Counted from the stretch's first letter, positions 42,367 through 51,699 are shown. The stretch: 64,000 nt of DNA from Seleniivibrio sp. (GCF_021209385.1 NZ_JAJOIL010000001.1:1-64000); one strand, 5' to 3'. Numbers and translations: made by a program. Notes: a model not told the origin generated them from the letters alone.

Positions 42367-43078
42367 TACCAGTCTGACATTCAAAAAAACCTCAGACAGC
42401 GACATATTCCGTTTCATCCTCGAACCGGAAGAGAACAACGGCACCACCGTCTTTGCGGCAGGTACAACTGCAAGGCTCAAACTTTACCCGGGAGGGCTTA
42501 ACCCCACGCTTAAAGCGACATACGGAAGCGCCTCATTTTACGGTACGAACCACAGGCAGACTGTCACCGAGTTCATAATATTCAAAGACAGCAAAAAAGC
42601 TTCCGCCTCATTCCCTGTGGACACGGTGATATCCGCCGTATGGCAGGGCGAACAGGCGGGTAATCCGGTATTTTCGGAGAGCGCAGTAATACTTCCTGAA
42701 AACGCCACCGCAGTTCTTAGGATAGAATACGAGACAGTTTACGACATAGTTGACGTGACGTGCGGCAGTTCCGTCTTCTGCCTTGTGTCCGCAGAAAAGG
42801 ACGGGCGAAGCGGAATCTATGCACTGGATTTTACGGATGACCTGACGGGAACCTACAACAGAACGGTCGTACTCACTGTTCGGGATGCATGCACAAAGAA
42901 AAAGCTGAAGGACGCCCACGTCTATCTGAACGGAAAGTATGCCGGAAAGAGCGACAGCGAAGGCAGGGTGCGTCTGGGGAGCATGAAAAGCGGCACATAC
43001 AGCCTTCTTGTGGAAAAGGAAGGATATAAAACCACGGATGCGGACAACATCTGCAACGATACGTTCACGGTGTCATGA
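42359..43078 (+). CDS. Phage protein with C-terminal carboxypeptidase-regulatory-like domain
   Basis: The protein has 239 residues. The N-terminal 160 residues are an unknown beta-rich domain similar in plan to the preceding protein (SDIFRFILEPEENNGTTVFAAGTTARLKLYPG). The C-terminal 70 residues (RTVVLTVRDACTKKKLKDAHVYLNGKYAGKSDSEGRVRLGSMKSGTYSLLVEKEGYKTTDAD) form a transthyretin-like/PEGA-like beta sandwich as found in carboxypeptidase regulatory and surface-binding proteins. In phage particles such domains decorate tails or heads and bind cell surfaces. Good gcggagg box. Confidence 0.65.
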   Translation: MADTSLTFKKTSDSDIFRFILEPEENNGTTVFAAGTTARLKLYPGGLNPTLKATYGSASFYGTNHRQTVTEFIIFKDSKKASASFPVDTVISAVWQGEQAGNPVFSESAVILPENATAVLRIEYETVYDIVDVTCGSSVFCLVSAEKDGRSGIYALDFTDDLTGTYNRTVVLTVRDACTKKKLKDAHVYLNGKYAGKSDSEGRVRLGSMKSGTYSLLVEKEGYKTTDADNICNDTFTVS

Positions 43079-44055
43079 TGGCGCGCTACGTTACAGAGGA
43101 ATACTCGTCAGTGGGCGTCTGGCTGTGTCCGTCGGAATACACCCCATCGGGTATGTGTTATCCTGACAAGTGCGTGTCCACCTATGTAACAACGTCGGTC
43201 ATCACAGACGAACCGCCCGTAAACGGCTGGCCTTCATACGGATTTGAGACCGTTTCAGTCAACGTTTATCTGATTGAAGAGGACGGCGGTGAATACGTCG
43301 TGAATCTGTTTCTGCTCCCCTCAGACAAAACGGAAAAAGAATTCACTCCCCCCTGCGCAAACTACACGGATGCAGACACCACATCGCCATGGGAGCGTTC
43401 GGGAAACCACATAACCGCCTATTTACCCGTCATAAACACATGCGGAGTTACTGCTCTTTTAACCTATTACAGTTCATCTGGTTTCAGCGAAACAAACATA
43501 AATCCGTCAGGCGAGATAACCTCCGCATTTCCCGAATACACTCACAACGTTGACGGGAGCATACCGCTTTCAACATCGCTTTCAAACACACTACTGATTC
43601 CGGGACGCACAGTTTCCGTTTTTTTCAGGATGTACGATCTGCCGGAAGAATACTATCTGGGTTCTTACAGTTTTCAGACAGATATTTTTACGGGCGCTGT
43701 TCTGCTAGGGTGTGGTGTGACCGTCCGCCGGAAGGTGTACAACGACAAAAACGATCCGGAAAAGGGGTATACCTACGAATATTTCCCTGTAAAAGGGGGA
43801 ATAGGACACAGCTTAAAAGATGAATGGCTGTACGAAAAGGAACTCCGTTGGTGTGTAGAATATCACGGCGAACGCTGCTGGTTAAAATCAGTTTCGCCAT
43901 GCAGACTTTCTGTGGGCAGTTTTGTGGCAATTGCAAAAAATCTTGATCTGCCGCTTCTGCCCGACACTGACATATCCAATGCCAATGTTAAAAAAACTCT
44001 TTCTGAATCAGGGGATTTCATAGTCCCCGAAATGTTTTATCAGGGGGCGGTATGA
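43075..44055 (+). CDS. Phage structural protein of unknown function
   Basis: The protein has 326 residues. No family is recognised. It is cysteine-rich for a cytoplasmically made protein (CPSEYTPSGMCYPDKC at the start), beta-rich, with YFPVKGGIGHSLKDEWLYEKELRWCVEYHGERCWLKSVSPCRLS in the last third. The cysteines could bind metal or form disulfides in the particle. Translationally coupled on both sides (ATGATG at 43075; ATGA to the next gene). Confidence 0.55.
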   Translation: MMARYVTEEYSSVGVWLCPSEYTPSGMCYPDKCVSTYVTTSVITDEPPVNGWPSYGFETVSVNVYLIEEDGGEYVVNLFLLPSDKTEKEFTPPCANYTDADTTSPWERSGNHITAYLPVINTCGVTALLTYYSSSGFSETNINPSGEITSAFPEYTHNVDGSIPLSTSLSNTLLIPGRTVSVFFRMYDLPEEYYLGSYSFQTDIFTGAVLLGCGVTVRRKVYNDKNDPEKGYTYEYFPVKGGIGHSLKDEWLYEKELRWCVEYHGERCWLKSVSPCRLSVGSFVAIAKNLDLPLLPDTDISNANVKKTLSESGDFIVPEMFYQGAV

Positions 44056-45125
44056 TCTATTCACAGAACGCCCTTGACCCCACCGAAAACATCTCTTACG
44101 CCGAGGGGCGAGTCACAAAAACCAATCACACGGAAAACACGGTGGAAGTGGCGGTGAGCGGCGCAGCATACGGCGACCTGCCCATAGTATACGAATCCGC
44201 TGACGGCAAGCCAGAATCCTACGCTTTCTCCGTCAGCGATACGGTGGTCGTCAGACTGTATAAAGGAGTGCCGTCACACATTATCGGATTCAAAGACAGG
44301 CTCTGGTCTTTCGTCCCGATGCCTGCGGAAGTATATGAAACAGATAACTTCATCATGTCTTCGGGGCTTCTGCACAGAACGGAATTAGTCCGCTCACAAA
44401 AAGCAGCTTTCAACAGGGCTTATGAAGCGATGAAAAAAAGGACATGCGCGGTAAGCACGCCGACGTACATAAACGAACCTGCGCCGGACGACACCAACGG
44501 AAAGATATACTCCCTTCAGGTACACCAGACCACAAACGTCTATACCCGCCTGACCCGTTACTATTTCGGCAGTGAATTCATCTATGAAACGTACAACGAA
44601 GAGACAACATCCGGCGTTTTCAACGGCACGCGTTCAAACGTTATAACCGCCCACGTTGACCCCATAAGCGGCGCGGCGTTTGTGATATACCAGATAAACA
44701 CCTTCACCGACTGGAAGCCGCAGACATCCGGCAGGGTGGATTTCGACTTCTACCTGTACTCATCACTTGGCACACACGAAAAGATTGCGAGCGCTTACAC
44801 CATTGTCACAGGAGCATCGTCTCCTGTTTACGGCGAATGTATCGGATACGAAACGACAGGTTTCTACTGTGAAGACACAGTCGGCACAGGTTTTTTCATA
44901 GGCGGGTTCTATACCTGCTCAGTGAATCCTTTCACAGCGGCTTCCGGCACAAATACAGTGTCAACTGGAGCATACATTAAATACAGCAGATTCATCCAAT
45001 CGTGGGCACCGGACGGATACGGCACGTCTGTCATAAACTATAACTGCGACGAAGACGGGAATATTGAACTCACTGCCGGACTGTATGTGTCGCCTGACGG
45101 AAATATTTATAAAAAGAAACGATAA
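44052..45125 (+). CDS. Phage structural protein of unknown function
   Basis: The protein has 357 residues. The N-terminal 80 residues (AEGRVTKTNHTENTVEVAVSGAAYGDLPIVYESADGKPESYAFSVSDTVVVRLYKGVPSHIIGF) resemble an OB-like beta-barrel as in tail-spike or hub-tip proteins, which would fit a puncturing-device or plug role. The rest is Thr/Tyr/Ser-rich beta sequence. No enzymatic motif is seen. It is followed by 12 bp with a strong caggagg box. Confidence 0.55.
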   Translation: MIYSQNALDPTENISYAEGRVTKTNHTENTVEVAVSGAAYGDLPIVYESADGKPESYAFSVSDTVVVRLYKGVPSHIIGFKDRLWSFVPMPAEVYETDNFIMSSGLLHRTELVRSQKAAFNRAYEAMKKRTCAVSTPTYINEPAPDDTNGKIYSLQVHQTTNVYTRLTRYYFGSEFIYETYNEETTSGVFNGTRSNVITAHVDPISGAAFVIYQINTFTDWKPQTSGRVDFDFYLYSSLGTHEKIASAYTIVTGASSPVYGECIGYETTGFYCEDTVGTGFFIGGFYTCSVNPFTAASGTNTVSTGAYIKYSRFIQSWAPDGYGTSVINYNCDEDGNIELTAGLYVSPDGNIYKKKR

Positions 45126-45137
45126 ACAGGAGGAGAC

Positions 45138-46574
45138 ATGAGCTATAAGAGCGTAAAAGAGATTCTGAACGATGTTTTTGACAGTTCGGACAACGTTCTC
45201 AGAGGTATCCACAAAACTGAGGGTGAAGTTCTGAACATGGTTCTGGACGAAACGGGAGACCCGTCACTAAAGGTACGCATCGAAGGTCTGGAGGACGATT
45301 TTTACACAAAAACTCAGACCGATACCCAGCTTTCTGCAAAAATGACAAGGTCTGCAATGGCTGGGATGGTGGGAAATCTTTCCGCGCCGCTTACGCATCT
45401 GCCTTTGAAAAAGAACCTTCTGACCGCACAGGGACAGAGCATCTGCACGTTCACAAGGGCATCGACAGCGACATACATCGACAGATACGGGGTGCTTAAA
45501 ACAGCCGCAGCCGACACACCGCGTTTCACAGCTGACGGTTTGTTAGTAGAAGGTGCTTCAACAAATCTGCTCACATATTCAGATCAGTTCGATAATGCGG
45601 TGTGGGCGAAATCTGGGTCTTCTATCAGTGCAAACACGGCTGATACAACTGACCCATACGGAACCAATCTGGCTGATAAACTGACTGAGGATACAAGCAC
45701 TGCATCGCACTTTGTTGAAAGCGGGAATATATCGTTTACCTCCGGTACGGTATACTCATTGTCGGTTTTTGCAAAAAAAGCGGAACGTGATCAATTCAGA
45801 CTATATTTTCCCTCAAGCATAACAAGCGGCAGATACGGGCATTTTGATTTATCAGCAGGAACAGTTGTTTCAACGGGATCGGGGATAACCGCTAAAATAA
45901 AGAAATTAGTAGACGGATGGTACAGATGCTCTGTAAGCGTAACCGCAGGAGCTACAACCACAGGCAAGCCGTCATTAGTTTTGGCTCAGTCGAATTCAGT
46001 TGTAACATACACAGGCGACGGCACATCGGGGCTGTATATCTTCGGCGCACAGCTTGAAGCAAATCCGGGCATGACAAGCTATATCCCGACAACTACGGCG
46101 CCGGCAACACGGGCGGCGGAGGTCTGTTCTTTCCCTATTACCGATAATATGGTTAAAATCCTGCAATCAACGGGACATACCTATGTGATGGATATAAAGA
46201 TGTTATGGAGTCCATCAGCGGCGACAGACAGGATAGCGCTTGGTGGGGATACTCTAGTCACCCGATTCGCCTTAGGTTTCTACGGTGGAGGGGTATTCTC
46301 TCACAATGCAAAAGGGGGGACTTCGTATAGCGCACTGTCAGGTATTGATACTCTCTTAAGGCACAGATACAGCACCGTGTATACCGGAACCGGAACCGAT
46401 TTTTACATAGATGGCACATATAAAGATCGCAGATCAGATGTGGTACCGACTTCCGATAATACATCAGTTATGTATATCGGCTCCGCATCCGGAGGGCGCT
46501 ATCTTAACGGTACTATATCAAACCTGCGCATCTATGACCATGCGCTGACAGAAGAGGAGGTAAATGCGGCATGA
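45138..46574 (+). CDS. Tail fibre/receptor-binding protein with LamG-like domain
   Basis: The protein has 478 residues. A short helical N-terminus (MSYKSVKEILNDVFDSSDNVL) is followed by a coiled segment (KVRIEGLEDDFYTKTQTDTQLSAKM). Then comes the phage-spike pattern LLVEGASTNLLTYSDQFDNAVWAKSG...YIFGAQLEANPGMTSYIPTTTAPATRAAE, and a concanavalin/LamG-like domain ending RYLNGTISNLRIYDHALTEEEV. These parts commonly bind surface glycans. It is likely the receptor-binding fibre of the particle. The stop overlaps the start of the next small gene. Confidence 0.75.
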   Translation: MSYKSVKEILNDVFDSSDNVLRGIHKTEGEVLNMVLDETGDPSLKVRIEGLEDDFYTKTQTDTQLSAKMTRSAMAGMVGNLSAPLTHLPLKKNLLTAQGQSICTFTRASTATYIDRYGVLKTAAADTPRFTADGLLVEGASTNLLTYSDQFDNAVWAKSGSSISANTADTTDPYGTNLADKLTEDTSTASHFVESGNISFTSGTVYSLSVFAKKAERDQFRLYFPSSITSGRYGHFDLSAGTVVSTGSGITAKIKKLVDGWYRCSVSVTAGATTTGKPSLVLAQSNSVVTYTGDGTSGLYIFGAQLEANPGMTSYIPTTTAPATRAAEVCSFPITDNMVKILQSTGHTYVMDIKMLWSPSAATDRIALGGDTLVTRFALGFYGGGVFSHNAKGGTSYSALSGIDTLLRHRYSTVYTGTGTDFYIDGTYKDRRSDVVPTSDNTSVMYIGSASGGRYLNGTISNLRIYDHALTEEEVNAA

Positions 46575-46846
46575 CAGATATCATTATTATATATAAGACG
46601 GAAGAGGAAATCGAAGGGCTCACAGTGACCCCTTACGAAACTGACGGTGACGTAAAGATGTGCCTTTGCAGGTGTGAAACAGAGCCGGAGGGAGTAGCGG
46701 TTCTCGGAACATATGAAGAGGTTTTCGCCGATGAAACAAAAAAAATCATATACGACCGCATCTATCCGCCGACATATTCATATACCGACAGCTCAGGCGA
46801 AACTGTAGAAGTTAAAAAGCCTCAAAAGTTCGGGGTGTTCGCATGA
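46571..46846 (+). CDS. Small protein after the fibre gene, possible fibre chaperone
   Basis: This 91-residue acidic protein (TDIIIIYKTEEEIEGLTVTPYETDGDVKMCLCRCETEPEGVAVLGTYEEVFADETKKI) ends in a Tyr/Thr-rich tail (YPPTYSYTDSSGETVEVKKPQKFGVF). Position right after a fibre gene and 4-bp overlap suggest a fibre assembly or cap protein, but no family is recognised. Confidence 0.55.
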   Translation: MTDIIIIYKTEEEIEGLTVTPYETDGDVKMCLCRCETEPEGVAVLGTYEEVFADETKKIIYDRIYPPTYSYTDSSGETVEVKKPQKFGVFA

Positions 46847-47064
46847 TAATGGACATATCGGACATAATACAGAACCTTGGCGGGCTTTCGGCTATGGTTC
46901 TTCTGCCCATATGGCGCACGATAAACGAGCTGAGAAGGGGTCAGGAAAAGACAAACGTCATACTGGCTCGGGACTACGTTGCAAAGAACGAATGCAAACA
47001 TCGCCACGAGCTTCTGCACGCAGACATAGCGAGAGTTCACGACAGAGTGGACGAGATATTCTAA
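46843..47064 (+). CDS. Small terminal protein of the phage operon
   Basis: This 73-residue protein has an N-terminal amphipathic or weakly hydrophobic stretch (DISDIIQNLGGLSAMVLLPIWRTINEL) followed by a charged helix with CKHRHELLHADIARVHDRVDEIF. This is the plan of small phage proteins near lysis genes, but one hydrophobic segment is too weak to call it a holin. It overlaps the previous gene by 4 bp, and its stop codon overlaps the stop of the convergent kinase gene. Confidence 0.55.
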   Translation: MIMDISDIIQNLGGLSAMVLLPIWRTINELRRGQEKTNVILARDYVAKNECKHRHELLHADIARVHDRVDEIF

Positions 47065-49319
47065 TCAATCAATCTGTCCATGAATATACTGAACCGGCAG
47101 CCTTTGTCCGTATTCTCAACGGCGAGGCTGCCGTTCATATTTGATTCTATTATCCCTTTGGACATATAAAGACCGATACCCGTTCCTCCCGTACTGCCCT
47201 TTGTGGTGAAATACGGATCGAATATCCTGTCGAGTATTTCGGCGGAAATTCCGCCGCCTGTGTCTTCAACATCAAGTCTGATCTTATCACCGTTGCGCTT
47301 GATGCTGATATCTATCCTGCGTTCCGACCTTCCGGTAAGAGCATCCCTTGAATTTGAAATAAGATTCAGAAGCACCTGCTTGAACTCGTTGGGATATCCT
47401 TTAACTTTCATATCATGACCGGCACAGTATGTAAGTTTTTCCGAATCCATTATGGGCTGACCTGAATTTTCGCAACTGCAGGTGACAGTGCAGGTTATGC
47501 TGTTGTTTATAAGCTGGGCGCGAACGATTGAAAGCACCTGTTCCACAGAACGCTTAACGTCAAATACCTCTTTGGTCTTAGACGGTTTGAAGAAATCGCG
47601 GAAATCGTCTACCGTTTTTGACATGTAATCTATCTGCTGCATGGAGTTTGCCACCACGTCGCGGATATAATCTCCTGTGAGCTCTCCAAACTCCCTTGCG
47701 TCCTGGATATCCTGAATGAGAATGGCGAGCGTATTCAGAGGCTGCCGCCACTGGTGGGCTATACTGCCTATCATCTCGCCTATCTCCGCCAGACGCATCT
47801 TCTCCATGAGAAGCTCTTCGTTTCTGCGCCTCTTGGCTATTTCATCCTCAACTATATATTTAAGGTTTTTATTGATATCTTCCAGTTCACGCTGATATTT
47901 TAACCGCTGTGAAACGTCCTCAACAATGATGAACATATAGACAGTGCTGTCTATTTCCACCGGAGTTATAAGAAGTTCCACATCGCGCACAGCTCCGCCC
48001 GCAGTATACTGCTGCACAGGTATCTTAGCTCCGCGTCTGTTTTCCAGAATACTGCCCACAAGTGTCAGGCAGTCGCCATGACTTGTATGCACTGTCAGGT
48101 CGCACATCTTTTTAAGTCTGAGCTGTTCGATAGGACATCCGTAATATTCAGCCGCAGCCCTGTTCGCATCAACAAGAGCCATAGTGTCAGGCTCAAAAAC
48201 CAGCATCACCGCCGTGTTGTCTGCAAAGAAACTGCGGAACTTCGCCTCGTTCTTTTTCAGACTGCTCTGGAGCTGAACTTTATCGGTTATATCTATAACG
48301 CTGATTATCTCCGCTGTTTTTCCCGCTATCTTCATTGTATCGGAAATAACATGAACGCTTATCCTGCGCCCTTTCGGAGAATAGTATGCTATTATGTGCT
48401 CGCCGGGATCGCCTGTGTCATATACTCTGTCGCCCAGATAATAGGATATTCCATGTTTAAGCACGTCGTCCCTGCCGACCCCCAGAATATGCAGAAGACC
48501 TTCATTGGCAAAGCGAAACCCTTCATAGTCAAGATAAAGCCCCACCATAACACTCGATTCAAGCGCAGTTATCATGGCTTCCAGTTCGTTTTTGAAAGCT
48601 TCCATCTGCTTTTTTACAGAAATGTCACGGAACCGCCAAAGATGTCCTTTGGGTTTGCCGTCCATATACAGAGGCACATGGATACGGGCAAAGGTGCGCC
48701 CGTCCTTTGATGTAAACTCGTCAGAATAGCTTCTGTCCTGTTTTTCTTTAAGGATAAAGTCGGTCTTTTCGCGATACATACCGGAAAGATCCATCTCCGC
48801 AAGCAGTCTGTGATAGAAAGCGGCATTTTCAGGATCAGAATAAGGTTCGGAAAAGTACGGTGATACCATTTTAAGAAAGCTGTTGTTGAGATGAACAAGA
48901 CTTCCTGATTCGCCCTCCACCATAACCCCCGATTCCATCGCCTCAAGAACATCAGTGAGCCTTTTATTCTTCTCAATGACCTTTCTCAGGTTATCATCGG
49001 TGATCTTTGATTCGTCAATGGCGGCAGTTTCAACCATTATTTTGCGGTTGACCAGAGATGTTACGTCAGAAAATGACCAGATATGATTCTCACCGTCGCG
49101 GGAAACGGACGCAAGATAACACTTTATTTCGCCCTTGTCCGTGCAGAAGAATAACGATCTTGTATCGTCTTCACGACCAAAACTACTAAAATTACCAGCG
49201 GCATAAAGCCTTTTAAACTCTTTGTTGGAATATGCTATTTCCGAATCGGAACCGATTACGGCTATAGGATGTGCCAACAAATCGAACAATTTGAAATCCG
49301 AGCTCAATTCAACCCTCAA
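47061..49319 (-). CDS. Soluble multi-PAS sensor histidine kinase
   Basis: This 752-residue protein has no membrane segment, so it senses a cytoplasmic signal. Four PAS-like domains precede the kinase core (about 8-100, 120-230, 240-350, 360-480). The dimerisation helix has phospho-acceptor His522 in the SIAHQWRQPLNTLAIL box. The ATPase domain shows the N box LLNLISNSRDAL, G1 DTGGGI, F box DPYFTTK and G2 GGTGIGLYMSK. No response regulator is adjacent. It ends at the very edge of the phage operon, sharing stop-codon bases with it. Confidence 0.9.
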   Translation of the reverse strand: MRVELSSDFKLFDLLAHPIAVIGSDSEIAYSNKEFKRLYAAGNFSSFGREDDTRSLFFCTDKGEIKCYLASVSRDGENHIWSFSDVTSLVNRKIMVETAAIDESKITDDNLRKVIEKNKRLTDVLEAMESGVMVEGESGSLVHLNNSFLKMVSPYFSEPYSDPENAAFYHRLLAEMDLSGMYREKTDFILKEKQDRSYSDEFTSKDGRTFARIHVPLYMDGKPKGHLWRFRDISVKKQMEAFKNELEAMITALESSVMVGLYLDYEGFRFANEGLLHILGVGRDDVLKHGISYYLGDRVYDTGDPGEHIIAYYSPKGRRISVHVISDTMKIAGKTAEIISVIDITDKVQLQSSLKKNEAKFRSFFADNTAVMLVFEPDTMALVDANRAAAEYYGCPIEQLRLKKMCDLTVHTSHGDCLTLVGSILENRRGAKIPVQQYTAGGAVRDVELLITPVEIDSTVYMFIIVEDVSQRLKYQRELEDINKNLKYIVEDEIAKRRRNEELLMEKMRLAEIGEMIGSIAHQWRQPLNTLAILIQDIQDAREFGELTGDYIRDVVANSMQQIDYMSKTVDDFRDFFKPSKTKEVFDVKRSVEQVLSIVRAQLINNSITCTVTCSCENSGQPIMDSEKLTYCAGHDMKVKGYPNEFKQVLLNLISNSRDALTGRSERRIDISIKRNGDKIRLDVEDTGGGISAEILDRIFDPYFTTKGSTGGTGIGLYMSKGIIESNMNGSLAVENTDKGCRFSIFMDRLID

Positions 49320-49469
49320 AATAATATCAATATTAGACTATACCACTTTATATGAAAAATTGCTGAAAAATTAACCACCGATGCATGTTTTTTAAACAGC
49401 ATGTCTGGTATTTTTCACAATATAACGCTTTTATCACTCTATACAATGAAAATGTGCATTTTCAGAAAT

Positions 49470-49485
49470 TGGCACGAGTTTTGAT
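49470..49485 (+). promoter_or_regulatory. Sigma-54 promoter of glnK-amt
   Basis: TGGCACG (49470-49476) and TTGAT (49481-49485) match the -24/-12 consensus TGGCACR-N4-TTGCW with one mismatch, 35 bp before glnK. This fits nitrogen-limitation control by RpoN and an NtrC-type activator. Confidence 0.75.
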
Positions 49486-49487
49486 AA

Positions 49488-49859
<372 letters not shown>

Positions 49860-49875
49860 TTTCAGGGAGGTTGAA

Positions 49876-51210
49876 ATGTTAAAAAAAATTCTTCTCACTC
49901 TTTCAATAATGGGTCTTGCCGTATTCGCTTTTGCGGATGAAGCGGCAGAGCCTGTTACACTCGAATCTCTTGACGCGGCTGTCAAGGCAACTCAGGCAAA
50001 TACCGACTGGCTCTGGACACTCATTGCAGCTTTCATGGTCTTCTTTATGCAGCTTGGTTTCGCAATGGTTGAAACAGGTTTCACCAGAGCTAAAAACGCA
50101 GTTAACATCATCATGAAAAACCTGATGGACTTCGCTTTCGGTTCAATAGCTTTCTGGGCAGTGGGCTTCGCTCTTATGTTCGGAACATCAAACGGTTTCT
50201 TCGGAACCGAAGGTTTCTTCATCAGCAACTGGGACATGGTTGACAACTGGACACTTGTTTTCTGGATGTTCCAGACAGTTTTCTGTGCAACAGCAGCAAC
50301 AATCGTTTCCGGTGCTATTGCTGAAAGAGCTAACTTTACTGCTTATCTTGTATTCACATTCATTATGTCAGCAATAATCTATCCTGTTTTCGGAAGCTGG
50401 GCATGGGGTTCACTTTTCCACGGACAGGGCTGGCTTGAAGGACTTGGATTCATCGACTTCGCAGGTTCAACTGTTGTTCACTCCATAGGCGGCTGGGCTG
50501 CTCTTGCGGGTGTTATAGTTATCGGACCCCGTATCGGTAAATTTACAAAAGACGGCAAAGTAAGAGCTATTCCCGGACACAACATTCCCCTCGCAACTAT
50601 CGGTGTGTTTGTTCTGTGGTTCGGCTGGTACGGTTTCAACGTTGGTTCTGAAACTGCTGCCGATACTTCACTGGCTCTTATCGCAGTTAATACAACACTT
50701 GCTCCCGCAGCAGGCGTTATTACTGCTCTTTTCTACACTCGTTTCATCTACAAAAAATATGACGCAGGCATGGCACTCAACGGTGCGCTTGCAGGTCTCG
50801 TCGGTATCACAGCCGGCTGTGCGAACGTAACCCCCGGATTCTCTCTCATCATCGGCGGTATCGCCGGTATTCTGGTTGTTCTGTCCGTGCAGTTCTTTGA
50901 CAAGATCAAAATTGACGACCCGGTGGGCGCTATCTCTGTTCACGGTATGAACGGTGCATGGGGTACACTTGCTGCCGGTCTCTTCAACTATAACTTTGAA
51001 ACACACGCTCTTGAGCCTGTTATCGTTCCTCAGCTTATCGGTATCGCCGCCGCATTTGTTTGGGGCTTCGGAACATCCTTCGTTCTGTTCAAACTCATAA
51101 ACATCTTTATTAAGGTCAGAGTTTCCGAACAGGAAGAACTTGAAGGTCTCGACTTCCACGAACACGGAATCGATGCTTATCCTGAATACTCTAAATCTTA
51201 CATTAAGTAA
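49876..51210 (+). CDS. amt: Ammonium transporter
   Basis: This 444-residue Amt/Rh channel has a cleavable signal peptide (LKKILLTLSIMGLAVFAFA) and about eleven membrane helices. Hallmarks include LIAAFMVFFMQLGFAMVETG, the phenylalanine-gate area, TVVHSIGGWAALAG and VHGMNGAWGTLAAG with the twin pore histidines, and LWFGWYGFNVGS. Start ATG 49876 follows cagggagg; the frame is open to 49834 inside glnK. Transport is controlled by the upstream GlnK. A strong terminator follows. Confidence 0.97.
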   Translation: MLKKILLTLSIMGLAVFAFADEAAEPVTLESLDAAVKATQANTDWLWTLIAAFMVFFMQLGFAMVETGFTRAKNAVNIIMKNLMDFAFGSIAFWAVGFALMFGTSNGFFGTEGFFISNWDMVDNWTLVFWMFQTVFCATAATIVSGAIAERANFTAYLVFTFIMSAIIYPVFGSWAWGSLFHGQGWLEGLGFIDFAGSTVVHSIGGWAALAGVIVIGPRIGKFTKDGKVRAIPGHNIPLATIGVFVLWFGWYGFNVGSETAADTSLALIAVNTTLAPAAGVITALFYTRFIYKKYDAGMALNGALAGLVGITAGCANVTPGFSLIIGGIAGILVVLSVQFFDKIKIDDPVGAISVHGMNGAWGTLAAGLFNYNFETHALEPVIVPQLIGIAAAFVWGFGTSFVLFKLINIFIKVRVSEQEELEGLDFHEHGIDAYPEYSKSYIK

Positions 51211-51228
51211 GAGATTTTATATCACTCC

Positions 51229-51260
51229 TAAAAGGGCGCTCTCACGGGCGCCCTTTTTTT
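51229..51260 (+). terminator. Terminator of glnK-amt
   Basis: aaagggcgc / gcgccctttt hairpin followed by a T tract, 19 bp after the amt stop. Confidence 0.9.
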
Positions 51261-51321
51261 GTGCAAAAACGAGATGATGCCGAAACAAGTTCGGCATTCA
51301 GACTGATGACAAAGAGGAGAA

Positions 51322-51401
51322 AAGACCGGATTGCTTCGCTTTATTCGACAAATAGTTTAAAGTGGACTCATTCAGCCTTCGGCTAGTGCTCGCAAAGACA
51401 G
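51322..51401. repeat. REP-like repeat, decayed copy 3
   Basis: ccggattgcttcgctttattcg ... agtgctcgcaaagacagaa resembles the gattgcttcgct...ctcgcaatgaca consensus of the same intergenic family as 30432-30499 and 36928-37001, but with an internal insertion. Confidence 0.4.
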
Positions 51402-51446
51402 AATTTTCAGATGTTTGAACACAGTCGGCGGTGAGCTATAATCAGA

Positions 51447-51693
51447 CTGTGGGTAGATGCGAGCCAGACTTGAGCGGTTATCAGAACCAAGCAGCTCAAG
51501 GCGGACGAGGAAAAATCAACGAGCATACATCTAAGTATGTGAGGCAGATTTTTGCAAGGACAACGAAGCGGGGCTGTGGCTAGATGCGAGTGATTCAAGG
51601 CGAAGGACAAAAAATATGCGCAGTGTACACAGAAGTACATGAGCAATATTTTTTGTTCCAACAACGCTGAATCACGACGCATATAGCCACAGA
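51447..51693. repeat. Two related palindromic elements between amt and the XRE/S24 gene
   Basis: ctgtgggtagatgcgag (51447) and ctgtggctagatgcgag (51574) start two tandem, diverged elements. The second (51574-51693) is a long imperfect palindrome: its ends ctgtggcta / tagccacag, then gtgattca / tgaatcac, then acaaaaaatat / atattttttgt pair inward to a centre with gtgtacacagaagtacatg. No coding potential is seen in this 470-bp gap (51261-51735). Confidence 0.7.
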
Positions 51694-51699
51694 CAAAAA

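Noticed and set aside
46843-47064. Last phage-operon gene considered as a holin
   Set aside because: The single hydrophobic stretch is weak and contains charged and polar residues; there is no neighbouring endolysin.
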